Of a DNA stretch of 16,147 bases, positions 1 to 7,056 are shown piece after piece (the first letter of the stretch is position 1; the number at the start of each line of letters is the position of its first letter). A program made the translations under genes and the position numbers. A model generated the notes under the pieces. It did no database searches, had not been told where the DNA came from, and saw only the letters and a list, made by a program, of their open reading frames with translations. This DNA is from Bacteroidales bacterium (GTDB taxonomy: Bacteria > Bacteroidota > Bacteroidia > Bacteroidales > JAADGE01): contig JAOZQB010000048.1 of NCBI GenBank assembly GCA_029932445.1, positions 1 through 16,147 of the forward strand. The letters are read 5' to 3'.

Positions 1-1
1 T

Positions 2-673
2 TGCACAGAATCTAAAGATTCAATTTTTAATCTTCTGAGCAAAGAAGAAAAAAAGATTTTTGAAGAAAACCGTCAGTGTACGTCCTATAAAAAAGGTGAA
101 ATAATATTTAAAGAAGGTGATTTACCCGTAGGAATGATTTGTTTATGTGCAGGCAAGGTAAAATTGTTCAAAGAAGGTGTAGGAGGGAGAGATCAAATTA
201 TTCGAATGGATAAGCAAGGTGATTTTGTCGGTTTCAGGGCACTTTTTGCGGGTGAACATTATAATGCTACAGCTACTGCAATTGAAGATTCCGTTATTTG
301 TTATCTTGAAAAAAATATTTTAGAGAAAGTAATAAAAGCGAACGGAAATTTTGCTTTAAGAGTTATTAATATTTTAGCAAAGGAACTTGGTTTTTCAAAT
401 GAAAGAACAGTTTCTTTAACACAAAAACATATTCGCGGCAGATTGGCAGAATCGCTTCTTGTTTTAGTAAATACCTTCGGATTTGAAGATAATAATAAAA
501 CGATTAAAGTATACTTATCACGCGAAGATATAGCCAGCTTATCAAATATGACAACATCAAATGCGATTCGAACCTTATCAACATTTGCGCAAGAAAAGGT
601 TATATCATTGTACGGCAGGAGTATTACTGTTGAAAATATGGAAGTATTAAAAAGAATCAGCAGATTAGGATAA
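2..673 (+). CDS. Crp/Fnr family transcriptional regulator (5' end outside window)
   Basis: Transcription regulator with an N-terminal cyclic-nucleotide-binding-type beta-roll and a C-terminal winged helix. The open frame runs to the left edge (first full codon at nt 2), so the start lies outside; 223 residues are visible. An internal ATG at 134 would cut away half of the sensor domain and is not the start. Sensor-domain signatures are the KKGEIIFKEGD segment (nt 92-124), the G-K-V-K-L turn, and GDFVGFRALFAGEHYNATA (around nt 221-277). The DNA-binding helix-turn-helix is near nt 515-616 (LSREDIASLSNMTTSNAIR). The visible start, C-T-E-S, fits the Cys-containing N-terminus common in Bacteroidota members of this family, but the remaining cysteines needed for an Fe-S cluster cannot be judged. 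The ligand and targets are unknown. Family assignment is certain; Fnr-like oxygen sensing is only a possibility. Confidence 0.93.
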   Translation, partial: CTESKDSIFNLLSKEEKKIFEENRQCTSYKKGEIIFKEGDLPVGMICLCAGKVKLFKEGVGGRDQIIRMDKQGDFVGFRALFAGEHYNATATAIEDSVICYLEKNILEKVIKANGNFALRVINILAKELGFSNERTVSLTQKHIRGRLAESLLVLVNTFGFEDNNKTIKVYLSREDIASLSNMTTSNAIRTLSTFAQEKVISLYGRSITVENMEVLKRISRLG

Positions 674-693
674 ATTATTATGTAATAAAGAAG

Positions 694-725
694 AAACTCA
701 GCATATATTTTGCTGAGTTTTTCTT
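694..725 (+). terminator. Rho-independent terminator after the Crp/Fnr gene
   Basis: A perfect 10-bp stem (AAACTCAGCA at 694-703 with TGCTGAGTTT at 711-720) encloses a 7-base loop and runs into a T-rich tract at 718-730. It begins 21 bases after the regulator stop codon. The A-rich left arm means it could also work weakly on the minus strand. It ends only about 20 bases before the likely start of the next plus-strand gene, so it also lies where that gene's promoter or leader would be expected. Confidence 0.85.
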
Positions 726-748
726 ATTTTAGCCCTTTAAAAAAAAAT

Positions 749-2350
749 ATGCTGAAAAATGCAATTAAAATATACTGCTTAAATTACAGATATATTTATA
801 TCGGAATGTTGCTTATTTTGGTTAGTGTATTACCGCATTCACGTCTTTTATTGAGCATGTCGGAAATCGGGTTGGTTTTCTTCTGGATTTTAGAAGGGAA
901 ATTTAAGTCAAAAATTCAGATATTAAAAACACATCCTGAAATTCTCATTTTTGCATCCATATTTTTACTTCATATTATCGGTTTGATTTATACACAAAAT
1001 TTTCCGTATGCCGGAAAAGATTTGAAAATTAAATTACCGATTTTATTATTTCCGATTGTTTTGGGGACATCATTAAAATTGACTGCAAAAGAAATTAAAT
1101 TGATTTTAATGATTTTTACAATTTCATTAATTGCTAAAACATTATACGGAATTGCTTCATTATTAGGGTTAACCGGTGTTGAAATTACTGATTTTCAAAA
1201 ATTAGCGGGAAAATTTTCCCATATAAGATATGCTTTGCTTTTAAATATTGCTGCATTTTCAATGTTGTATTATTTAATTTTTAATTCTGAAAAGGAAAAA
1301 TTGAAATATAAAATTTTTTATTTTCTGAGTTTTATTTGGCTGAGTTATTTTCTGTTGCTGTTACATTCTGTTACCGGATGGATTATTTGGTTTATTTTAT
1401 TTGGTTTCAGTTTAATCAGATTTTCAATATTAGAGAAAAACAAAATTTTAAAATTATTGGTTTCAGGCTTTTCTGTGTTAATGTTTTTAGGAATAATTTT
1501 TTATATCAGTTATTCGGTTCACCGTTTTCACAGAACTGATAAACTAATTCCGGAAAAGACAGAAAAATTTTCGAAAGAGGGGAATAAATATAAAAATTAT
1601 TTAAAAAGTACACAAACGGAAAACGGCCACTATGTAAATATTTATTTGTGCGAAAAAGAATTAAAACCGGAATGGAATAAACGTAGTCAAATTGATTATG
1701 ACGATAAGGATAACAAAGGACAAAAAATTAAATTTACGCTTATCAGATACCTGACATCTAAGAATTTACGAAAAGATAAAGAAGGAATATCAAAATTATC
1801 CGAACAAGACATTCAAAATATTGAAAAGGGTTTGACAAATTATATTTTTGCAGATAAATATTCCGTTTATCCGAAAATTTATGAATTATTATGGCAAATC
1901 GAACGTTATTTATCCGGAGGTAATCCTGAAAATCAATCTGTTTCTCAACGATTAGAATTTTTAAAAAACGGGAAAGAAATTATAAAACGAAATTTTTGGT
2001 TCGGAGTGGGTACCGGAGACATAAAAGATGCGTTTAAAAATCAATATAATTTATCAAACTCAAGATTATCTGACAAACATCGACTCAGATCTCACAATCA
2101 GTATGTTACAATGTTTATTACATTCGGATTATTCGGATTTATTTGGTTTTTGTTTGCTTTAATTTATCCCTTTATAAAGACGAAGAAATATAAAAATTAT
2201 CTTTTTTTAATTAGCTTTATCGTCATAAGTTTGTCAATGCTTAACGAAGATACTTTGGAAACTCAAATGGGTGCAACGGTTTTTGCTTTTTTCTTATCGT
2301 TTTTTATGTTTTCACAGGAAATAATTCAAAAGGAAGAAGTTATTTCTTAA
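749..2350 (+). CDS. O-antigen ligase / Wzy_C-type polysaccharide membrane protein
   Basis: Polytopic inner-membrane protein of the O-antigen ligase/polymerase superfamily, which transfers or polymerises undecaprenyl-linked glycans at the periplasmic face. From ATG 749 it is 533 residues. Hydrophobic segments fill residues 15-255 (about eight to nine helices), followed by a hydrophilic region at roughly 257-450 and two to three more helices at 452-523. The Wzy_C signature lies at RLEFLKNGKEII (401-412), GVGTGD (419-424) and SHNQY (448-452); His449 is the likely counterpart of the conserved ligase histidine. A frame-consistent TTG at 710 is rejected because it lies inside the terminator hairpin; ATG 806 is a shorter alternative. 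The 3' end overlaps the opposing glycosyltransferase by 11 bases. Ligase versus polymerase cannot be decided from sequence, but nearby glycosyltransferases support a surface-glycan role. Confidence 0.85.
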   Translation: MLKNAIKIYCLNYRYIYIGMLLILVSVLPHSRLLLSMSEIGLVFFWILEGKFKSKIQILKTHPEILIFASIFLLHIIGLIYTQNFPYAGKDLKIKLPILLFPIVLGTSLKLTAKEIKLILMIFTISLIAKTLYGIASLLGLTGVEITDFQKLAGKFSHIRYALLLNIAAFSMLYYLIFNSEKEKLKYKIFYFLSFIWLSYFLLLLHSVTGWIIWFILFGFSLIRFSILEKNKILKLLVSGFSVLMFLGIIFYISYSVHRFHRTDKLIPEKTEKFSKEGNKYKNYLKSTQTENGHYVNIYLCEKELKPEWNKRSQIDYDDKDNKGQKIKFTLIRYLTSKNLRKDKEGISKLSEQDIQNIEKGLTNYIFADKYSVYPKIYELLWQIERYLSGGNPENQSVSQRLEFLKNGKEIIKRNFWFGVGTGDIKDAFKNQYNLSNSRLSDKHRLRSHNQYVTMFITFGLFGFIWFLFALIYPFIKTKKYKNYLFLISFIVISLSMLNEDTLETQMGATVFAFFLSFFMFSQEIIQKEEVIS

Positions 2351-3407
2351 TATTAAGTATTTCATAAAATAAATTCAGATATTCTCTTATATTATTTTCC
2401 CAAAGGAATTTTTTTGAATATTTTTTTAATATTTCAGATTTTGATTCTTGTTGATAAAACTCATTAATATTTTTCAGAAAGCTCTTTTTCATATCTTCAG
2501 GATTAAAATTTTCCCAATAAAAGGCATTGTCTTCACAAATCTCAGGAATACTTGAAGATGCAGATGCAAATACCGGTTTCCCGAAACGCATTGCTTCAAT
2601 AGGCGGTATTCCCATGCCTTCAAATTTTGAAGGAAATAAAACTGCTTTACAATTTTTCAGAAACCAATATTTATCTTCGTCACTAATTTGTCCGGGCATT
2701 ACAATTCTGTTTGACAGGGATTTTTGTTGAATTAGATTTGCAATTTTTTTTGCATAAGGAGAGTTGTTATTTCCGGCAATTACTAATTTAAAATTTTCGG
2801 ATAAAAGTTCAAGAAAATGAATTAAGACTTCTGTATTTTTTTTTTCTTTAATTACACCTATTGAAAATAAAATATCTCCTTCGGGAGCATAAGCCGGTTT
2901 TTCGGCTTTCGGATATTCGGAAACTTCAACGCCGTTATATATAACAGATACTTTTTTTCCTGTTAAATTTAAATTATTTTGAACTTCATTTTTTGTAAAA
3001 TCAGAAATTACGGTTATCTCTGTTGCTCTGTTTATTTTATTTTGAAGTTTTTTAAGTCGTTTTTTTGCTTTTTCAGGAGTTTTTTCCGATAAAAAATTTA
3101 AATCATGTATTGTTAATATGTAAGGGGAAAGCTTTCTTGCAGGAAAATAAGCCGAATCTTGATGTAATGAATACCATAAATCGTATTTTTTGCAAGTTGC
3201 CGGAAACCACCGTCTTCTTAATGAAACAACTTCATAATCAACATTATTCCCGAAAAATCCTACATATTTTTTTGGTACAAAGAAGGTGAATTTTAATTTT
3301 TTATCTTGTAATTCAGATAAACCTTTACCGAAATATAAAGAAACTTGTCCTAAACCGGTATTAATATCTTTAAGGCGGTCTAAATCAATTAAGACTGTTT
3401 TTATCAT
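2340..3407 (-). CDS. GT4-type (GT-B fold) glycosyltransferase
   Basis: Retaining glycosyltransferase of the GT-B, GT4-like kind, using a nucleotide-activated sugar and probably acting on a lipid-linked or LPS glycan at the cytoplasmic membrane. It has 355 residues. Signatures: TIHDLNFLSEKTPE (99-112), as in mannosyltransferase-like GT4 proteins; the inter-domain segment VIYNGVE (155-161); SIGVIKEKKN (182-191) at the start of the donor-binding half; and the E-x7-E motif E263...E271 in EGMGIPPIEAM. The start at 3407 is chosen because its ATG overlaps the upstream gene's TGA in an ATGA junction; a start at 3452 would add 15 residues and overlap that gene by 49 bases. Donor and acceptor sugars are unknown. 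It converges with the ligase-like gene and shares 11 bases with it, leaving no room for a terminator between them. Confidence 0.9.
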   Translation of the reverse strand: MIKTVLIDLDRLKDINTGLGQVSLYFGKGLSELQDKKLKFTFFVPKKYVGFFGNNVDYEVVSLRRRWFPATCKKYDLWYSLHQDSAYFPARKLSPYILTIHDLNFLSEKTPEKAKKRLKKLQNKINRATEITVISDFTKNEVQNNLNLTGKKVSVIYNGVEVSEYPKAEKPAYAPEGDILFSIGVIKEKKNTEVLIHFLELLSENFKLVIAGNNNSPYAKKIANLIQQKSLSNRIVMPGQISDEDKYWFLKNCKAVLFPSKFEGMGIPPIEAMRFGKPVFASASSSIPEICEDNAFYWENFNPEDMKKSFLKNINEFYQQESKSEILKKYSKKFLWENNIREYLNLFYEILNIKK

Positions 3408-4162
3408 TTTGAATCCTTTATTAATTGCCTGAGTTTCGTATATTTCAACCAAGTTGCAAATGTATTAATAAGGCATATTGTAATACCGTAAAATCCGTCA
3501 AGAAACGCAAGTTTAAGAAAAAAACCTTTGAAAAAACTTCCGAAAGTACTGAGAAATATTTTAAAAAAATTAATGCTTTTTTCTTCTTTAAATAAAACTT
3601 CGGCAGATATTGTTGTAAATTTATTTGTTTGATTAATATGTTCTTCAATTGAACTATATGAAAAGTGGAGAATATTACCTTTTAATTTCCCCGGGGAAGT
3701 TCTGTTTATAAGTTTTAAACTGTCATGAGGATTTTTACCTTGCCAACTTGCTTTATGTTTATTTACTAAACGAATTTTTTTATCCGGATACCATGAGCCG
3801 TGTTTAATCCATTTTCCGCAATAATTATTTAATCGGTTCATTTCATAACCGTCAAAGGTTAAATTTGATTTAATTAATTTTATCGAATGAATTAATTCTT
3901 CATCAAGAAGTTCATCGGCATCCAGAGATAACACATAATCATATTTAGCTGTATTTTTCGCAAATTCTTTTTGTTGGATGTGTCCGGAGAACTTATTTTT
4001 AATAAAATTTACATTGAACTTTTTGCAAATATCTTCAGTATTGTCAGTTGAAAAAGAATCTACAACTAATATTTCATCCGCAATATTTTTCACAGAATTT
4101 AAACATCGTTCAATATTCTTTTCTTCATTAAAAGTTATTATTGCTACAGATAGATTATTCAT
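3404..4162 (-). CDS. GT2 family glycosyltransferase (WaaE/KdtX-like)
   Basis: Inverting GT-A fold glycosyltransferase, 252 residues, resembling the WaaE/KdtX group that adds a sugar to LPS core. The N-terminal nucleotide-binding half contains SVAIITFNEEKNIERCL (5-21), VVDSFSTDNT (33-42) and the metal-binding D-x-D at D81-A-D83 (SLDADELLDEEL). The middle contains GSWYPDKKIRLVNK-type residues typical of this subgroup, followed by a hydrophobic C-terminal stretch (about 205-240) that may anchor it to the membrane. ATG 4162 is preferred over ATG 4183 because homology-like sequence begins at MNNLSVAIITF. Its stop overlaps the next gene's start by ATGA, so the two transferases are probably translationally coupled. 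Exact linkage and donor are unknown. Confidence 0.9.
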   Translation of the reverse strand: MNNLSVAIITFNEEKNIERCLNSVKNIADEILVVDSFSTDNTEDICKKFNVNFIKNKFSGHIQQKEFAKNTAKYDYVLSLDADELLDEELIHSIKLIKSNLTFDGYEMNRLNNYCGKWIKHGSWYPDKKIRLVNKHKASWQGKNPHDSLKLINRTSPGKLKGNILHFSYSSIEEHINQTNKFTTISAEVLFKEEKSINFFKIFLSTFGSFFKGFFLKLAFLDGFYGITICLINTFATWLKYTKLRQLIKDSK

Positions 4163-4193
4163 GTGTCTATATTTAAATTTCAAAAGTCACATA

Positions 4194-4232
4194 GCCTGCC
4201 TGACGGCAGACAGGGAACATCCGCATGCCGGC
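4194..4232. repeat. GC-rich palindromic element in intergenic DNA
   Basis: A roughly 39-base, strongly GC-rich patch sits in otherwise AT-rich DNA between dprA and the glycosyltransferase pair. Its left part forms an 8-bp stem with one mismatch: CCTGCCTG at 4195-4202 with CAGACAGG at 4207-4214, loop ACGG. An alternative fold pairs CTGCC with GGCAG. The right part contains two self-complementary hexamers, GCATGC and GCCGGC. There is no T-tract, so it is not a classic terminator. Its composition suggests a dispersed palindromic repeat, but only one copy is present in this window. Confidence 0.45.
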
Positions 4233-4245
4233 TTATTTTATTCTG

Positions 4246-4253
4246 CAAAGGTA
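4246..4253 (-). promoter_or_regulatory. Possible -7 promoter element for the glycosyltransferase pair
   Basis: Read on the minus strand this is TACCTTTG, an exact match to the Bacteroidota -7 consensus TAnnTTTG. It lies 84 bases upstream of the GT2 start. I find no matching TTTG at the expected 18-20-base spacing; the nearest upstream TTTG is about 30 bases away. The GC-rich palindrome would fall inside the transcribed leader. Confidence 0.3.
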
Positions 4254-4315
4254 TGTTCACGCATTAGTCATTTCCTTATGTGTCAAATCTTTTCTCACGG
4301 GTGTTTCATGTTACA

Positions 4316-5434
4316 TTAAATTTGAATGTTTCCGGCAAGTTCATAAACTTTTCCCGGCAAACATCTTAAGGCATCTTTAAATTCCATTTCCAGCAATAAG
4401 GTTGATGCTTTTGCCGAATTAAATCCGGATTCTTTGCAAATATTATCAATTACCGTTTTACCGTTTTTCTGCAAAATTTGTGCTATTTTTCTTTCATCCT
4501 CAGATAATTCGACAAATAAGACTTTTTGTTTCGGATTTATATTTTGTTCCCAATTTAAAATATATTCAATATCTTTTGCCGATTGAAGTAAAAATGCTTT
4601 ATGTATTTTTATTAACCAATTTGTACCTTCGGAATATGTATCTTCCAATCTTCCGGGTACGGCAAAGACTTCTCGGTTATATGAATTTGCAATATCAGCC
4701 GTTACCAATGAACCCCCTTTTGCTGCAGATTCGACAACAACTGTTGCATGAGACAGTCCTGCAATAATCCGATTTCGTTGCAGAAAATTTTGTCGTTCAA
4801 ATTTTGCTCCTTTTGTAAATTCGGTAATCAATGCCCCTTGTTTCACTATTTCAGCAGCAATGTTTTTATGTTTTGCAGGATAAATTCTGTCAAAACCATG
4901 TGCCAAAACAGATACGGTATCTAATCCGTATTTTAATGCAGATTTATGTGCACAAATATCTATACCGTATGCTAATCCGCTTATAATTATTGGATTATGC
5001 CTTGAATCTGCCAATTCTTTAATAAGCTGATCACAAATTTCTTTTCCCCTTTGTGTGGCATTTCGTGTACCTACGATGCTTATTATTTTACGATTTTCAT
5101 ATGAAACAGTACCTTTTTCAAAAAACATTAAAGGTGCATCGGAGCATTGTTTTAACAGAAAAGGATAATCTTCATCTAAATAAAAACGGGTTTTAATACC
5201 ATTTTTTGTAATAAATTTTATTTCATCTTCTGCATCTTTTAACAAATGTTTATTTTGTAAAATACTTGTAGTCGTCATTTTTCCGATACCGGGTGTTTTT
5301 AATAACTTCTGTTTATCGGCTTCAAAAACTTCTTTTATACCTCCGCAATAAGAAATTAAATTTTTCGCATTTATGGGTCCTAATCCAGGAATTTGCCCTA
5401 AAGCAATTTTATATTTTAAGTTTTCATCGGTCAT
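4316..5434 (-). CDS. dprA: DNA processing protein DprA
   Basis: Recombination mediator that binds incoming single-stranded DNA and loads RecA during natural transformation; cytoplasmic. Its 372 residues match the usual family length. Domains in order: a helix-hairpin-helix region (about 8-65, with IPGLGP and TPGIGK), the Rossmann-like DprA/Smf core (about 75-290), with GTRNAT (122-127), ISGLAYGIDICAHKSAL (151-167), YPAKHKNI (185-192), QRNRIIAGLS (219-228) and KGGSLVTA (239-246), and a C-terminal winged-helix segment (about 305-372). It is last in the series mqnC - small unknown gene - dprA, with 18 bases between the unknown gene and dprA. ComEA, ComF and pilus genes are not in the window, so competence itself is not shown; dprA is widespread even in bacteria not known to be transformable. 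Confidence 0.97.
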   Translation of the reverse strand: MTDENLKYKIALGQIPGLGPINAKNLISYCGGIKEVFEADKQKLLKTPGIGKMTTTSILQNKHLLKDAEDEIKFITKNGIKTRFYLDEDYPFLLKQCSDAPLMFFEKGTVSYENRKIISIVGTRNATQRGKEICDQLIKELADSRHNPIIISGLAYGIDICAHKSALKYGLDTVSVLAHGFDRIYPAKHKNIAAEIVKQGALITEFTKGAKFERQNFLQRNRIIAGLSHATVVVESAAKGGSLVTADIANSYNREVFAVPGRLEDTYSEGTNWLIKIHKAFLLQSAKDIEYILNWEQNINPKQKVLFVELSEDERKIAQILQKNGKTVIDNICKESGFNSAKASTLLLEMEFKDALRCLPGKVYELAGNIQI

Positions 5435-5452
5435 TTACGAAAAAAGAAATGG

Positions 5453-5704
5453 TTATTTTAACACTTTTTGAACCTTATTATTACTGACAATATAAGCCGA
5501 AATAGTATGTTCGTTTTTCTTTATTTTTTTAATGGTTTCTTTATTTCCGTCAAAATCATAAATGATGATTCGAGCTTCGTCAGTTTTTGCCGTTGCTTCC
5601 GATTCGGTTACGCATTTTTCAGCAATATCTTTTCCCAGAATTTCGGGAAGATAATCTGCCCAACGTTTTCCGGAATAATTCATTTTAAAAATTAGTTTGC
5701 TCAT
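5453..5704 (-). CDS. Small conserved-looking protein of unknown function
   Basis: A basic, soluble-looking protein of 83 residues that I do not recognise. No signal peptide, membrane segment or metal motif is visible. It has a GKRWADYLPEILGKDIAEKC segment, then an acidic and lysine-rich half containing ARIIIYDFDGNKETIKKIKK. The second ATG (5683, giving MNYSGKRW) is an alternative start that removes seven residues. It is taken as real because it fills the space between mqnC and dprA almost exactly, with 21 and 18 bases on either side and on the same strand, which argues for co-transcription. The opposite-strand open frame over the same bases looks like an AT-rich shadow. Function cannot be assigned. 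Confidence 0.7.
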   Translation of the reverse strand: MSKLIFKMNYSGKRWADYLPEILGKDIAEKCVTESEATAKTDEARIIIYDFDGNKETIKKIKKNEHTISAYIVSNNKVQKVLK

Positions 5705-5725
5705 AAGTTAAGAATTTTGAAGATA

Positions 5726-6835
5726 TTAGTTAACAGAATTTTCGATATATTCATAAGCTTGATTTCTTAATACAGGGATAAATCCGGCTTCTTGTACGGC
5801 TTCTTGAATTTGTTCGGCATTAAAACTGTAATCGGCACCGGCAACGGAAACAACATTTTCTTCTATCATAATGGACCCGAAATCATTAGCCCCTCCGTGA
5901 AGCGTCAGTTGTCCGGCTGTTTTACCTACGGTAAGCCATGATGCCTGCATGTTTTTTATATTCGGCATCATAATTCTTGCCAGAGCAAAAGTTCGAAGAT
6001 ATTCATCGGTTGTAACCGTATTTTCAATGCCTGATTTTTCATTCAGTTCGGTGCCTTCATCTTGAAAAGGCCAAGGAATAAATGTTGTAAAACCTTCCGA
6101 GTTTTCCGGCTTTTCGGCTTGTACTTCTCTCAATCTAACAAAATGTTCGATACGTTCGCGATGTGTTTCAATATGCCCGAACATCATTGTTGCCGATGTA
6201 ACAATATTGAGTTTGTGTGCTTCACGCATAACATCCAACCATTGCTGTGCGGTGCATTTTCCTCTTGAAACTGTTTTTCGAACTCGGTCAACCAAAATTT
6301 CGGCACCGGCACCCGGCAAACTGTCCAATCCTGCTTCCGTCAATTGAATAAGTACATCTCTGTATGTTGTTTTTGAAATACGTGCAATATGATGAATTTC
6401 GGCTGGTCCCAGAGCATGAAGTTTAATGTCGGGGTGCATCTTTTTAAGGTCTGAAAATAATTGCTTATACCATGTCAGTCCGAGTTTCGGATGCAAACCG
6501 CCTTGCATAAGTAACTGATTGCCGCCGAGTTCTTTCAGGACTTTTATTTTTTCGTCGTATTCTTCAAGAGTTGTTATATAAGTATCGGGAGCTCCGGGTT
6601 TTCGATAAAAATTGCAAAATTCACATTGTGCGATACAAACGTTTGTGATGTTTACGTTTCTGTCAATAATCCATCCGACTTTATTTCTGTTTTCTTCAGT
6701 TTGGTTTCTTTTACGAATTTCATTTCCGATAAAAATCAAATCGGAAGTCGGCGCATTTTCGTACAGATACAGACCTTCATCAACTGTCAGAAAATCAAGG
6801 TTTAGTGCTTTTTTATATAATGTATTTAAGTTCAT
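5726..6835 (-). CDS. mqnC: Cyclic dehypoxanthinyl futalosine synthase (radical SAM)
   Basis: Radical SAM enzyme of the futalosine route to menaquinone; it cyclises dehypoxanthinyl futalosine. The protein has 369 residues. The [4Fe-4S]-binding cysteines are C67-x3-C71-x2-C74 in NVCIAQCEFCNFYRKPG. Further family marks are LMQGGLHPKLGL, LHALGPAEI, GLDSLPGAGAEIL, TATMMFGHIETHRERIEH (with S preceding) and FIPWPFQ. FYRKPG and the LMQGGLHP region fit MqnC better than the related aminodeoxyfutalosine synthase MqnE. It is the first gene of the unit with the small unknown gene and dprA, directly behind a strong consensus promoter. Other mqn genes are not in the window. Its presence predicts menaquinone synthesis without the classical men pathway. 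Confidence 0.94.
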   Translation of the reverse strand: MNLNTLYKKALNLDFLTVDEGLYLYENAPTSDLIFIGNEIRKRNQTEENRNKVGWIIDRNVNITNVCIAQCEFCNFYRKPGAPDTYITTLEEYDEKIKVLKELGGNQLLMQGGLHPKLGLTWYKQLFSDLKKMHPDIKLHALGPAEIHHIARISKTTYRDVLIQLTEAGLDSLPGAGAEILVDRVRKTVSRGKCTAQQWLDVMREAHKLNIVTSATMMFGHIETHRERIEHFVRLREVQAEKPENSEGFTTFIPWPFQDEGTELNEKSGIENTVTTDEYLRTFALARIMMPNIKNMQASWLTVGKTAGQLTLHGGANDFGSIMIEENVVSVAGADYSFNAEQIQEAVQEAGFIPVLRNQAYEYIENSVN

Positions 6836-6856
6836 CTTTTATGTATTTGTAAAATG

Positions 6857-6886
6857 CAAAGATAATATTTACGGAATATAAGCAAA
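6857..6886 (-). promoter_or_regulatory. Bacteroidota-type promoter for mqnC operon
   Basis: On the minus strand, TTTG (6886-6883) is followed after 18 bases by TATCTTTG (6864-6857). This closely matches the phylum's primary-sigma promoter pattern TTTG - about 19 - TAnnTTTG. The -7 box ends 21 bases upstream of the mqnC ATG, predicting a very short leader. There is no recognisable Shine-Dalgarno sequence before the ATG, as is usual in this phylum. Confidence 0.7.
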
Positions 6887-7056
6887 GATTTTGCGGTGTA
6901 TTTGGTTTGAGAAATGTTGAAACTATAAAAAGCCGGTGACAAAGCAAACTTCAGGAAAGGATTGTATTGTTACGATTTTCTGAAAATCTGTTTCAATATT
7001 TTAATTGAATAATACAAAATCTTCTTTTTTTAAATATCCGGTTGAATAGTAGATTT

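Noticed and set aside
710..748. TTG start at 710 for the ligase-like gene
   Set aside because: The codon lies in the loop and right arm of the terminator hairpin; ATG 749 follows it in frame.
3978..4319. Plus-strand open frame of 113 codons
   Set aside because: It is mostly antisense to the GT2 gene and then crosses the GC-rich palindrome; there are no recognisable motifs, and its composition is that of a shadow frame.
5468..5695. Plus-strand open frame opposite the small unknown gene
   Set aside because: It is Phe/Ile/Ser-rich as expected for the reverse of an AT-rich gene, and it faces away from the surrounding operon; the minus-strand reading fits the spacing far better.
6974..7009. Two AT-rich dyads (GATTTTC-T-GAAAATC and TTCAAT...ATTGAA) downstream of ddl as a terminator
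   Set aside because: Neither is followed by a T-tract on the minus strand and the stems are short and AT-rich, so they are not convincing as a terminator.
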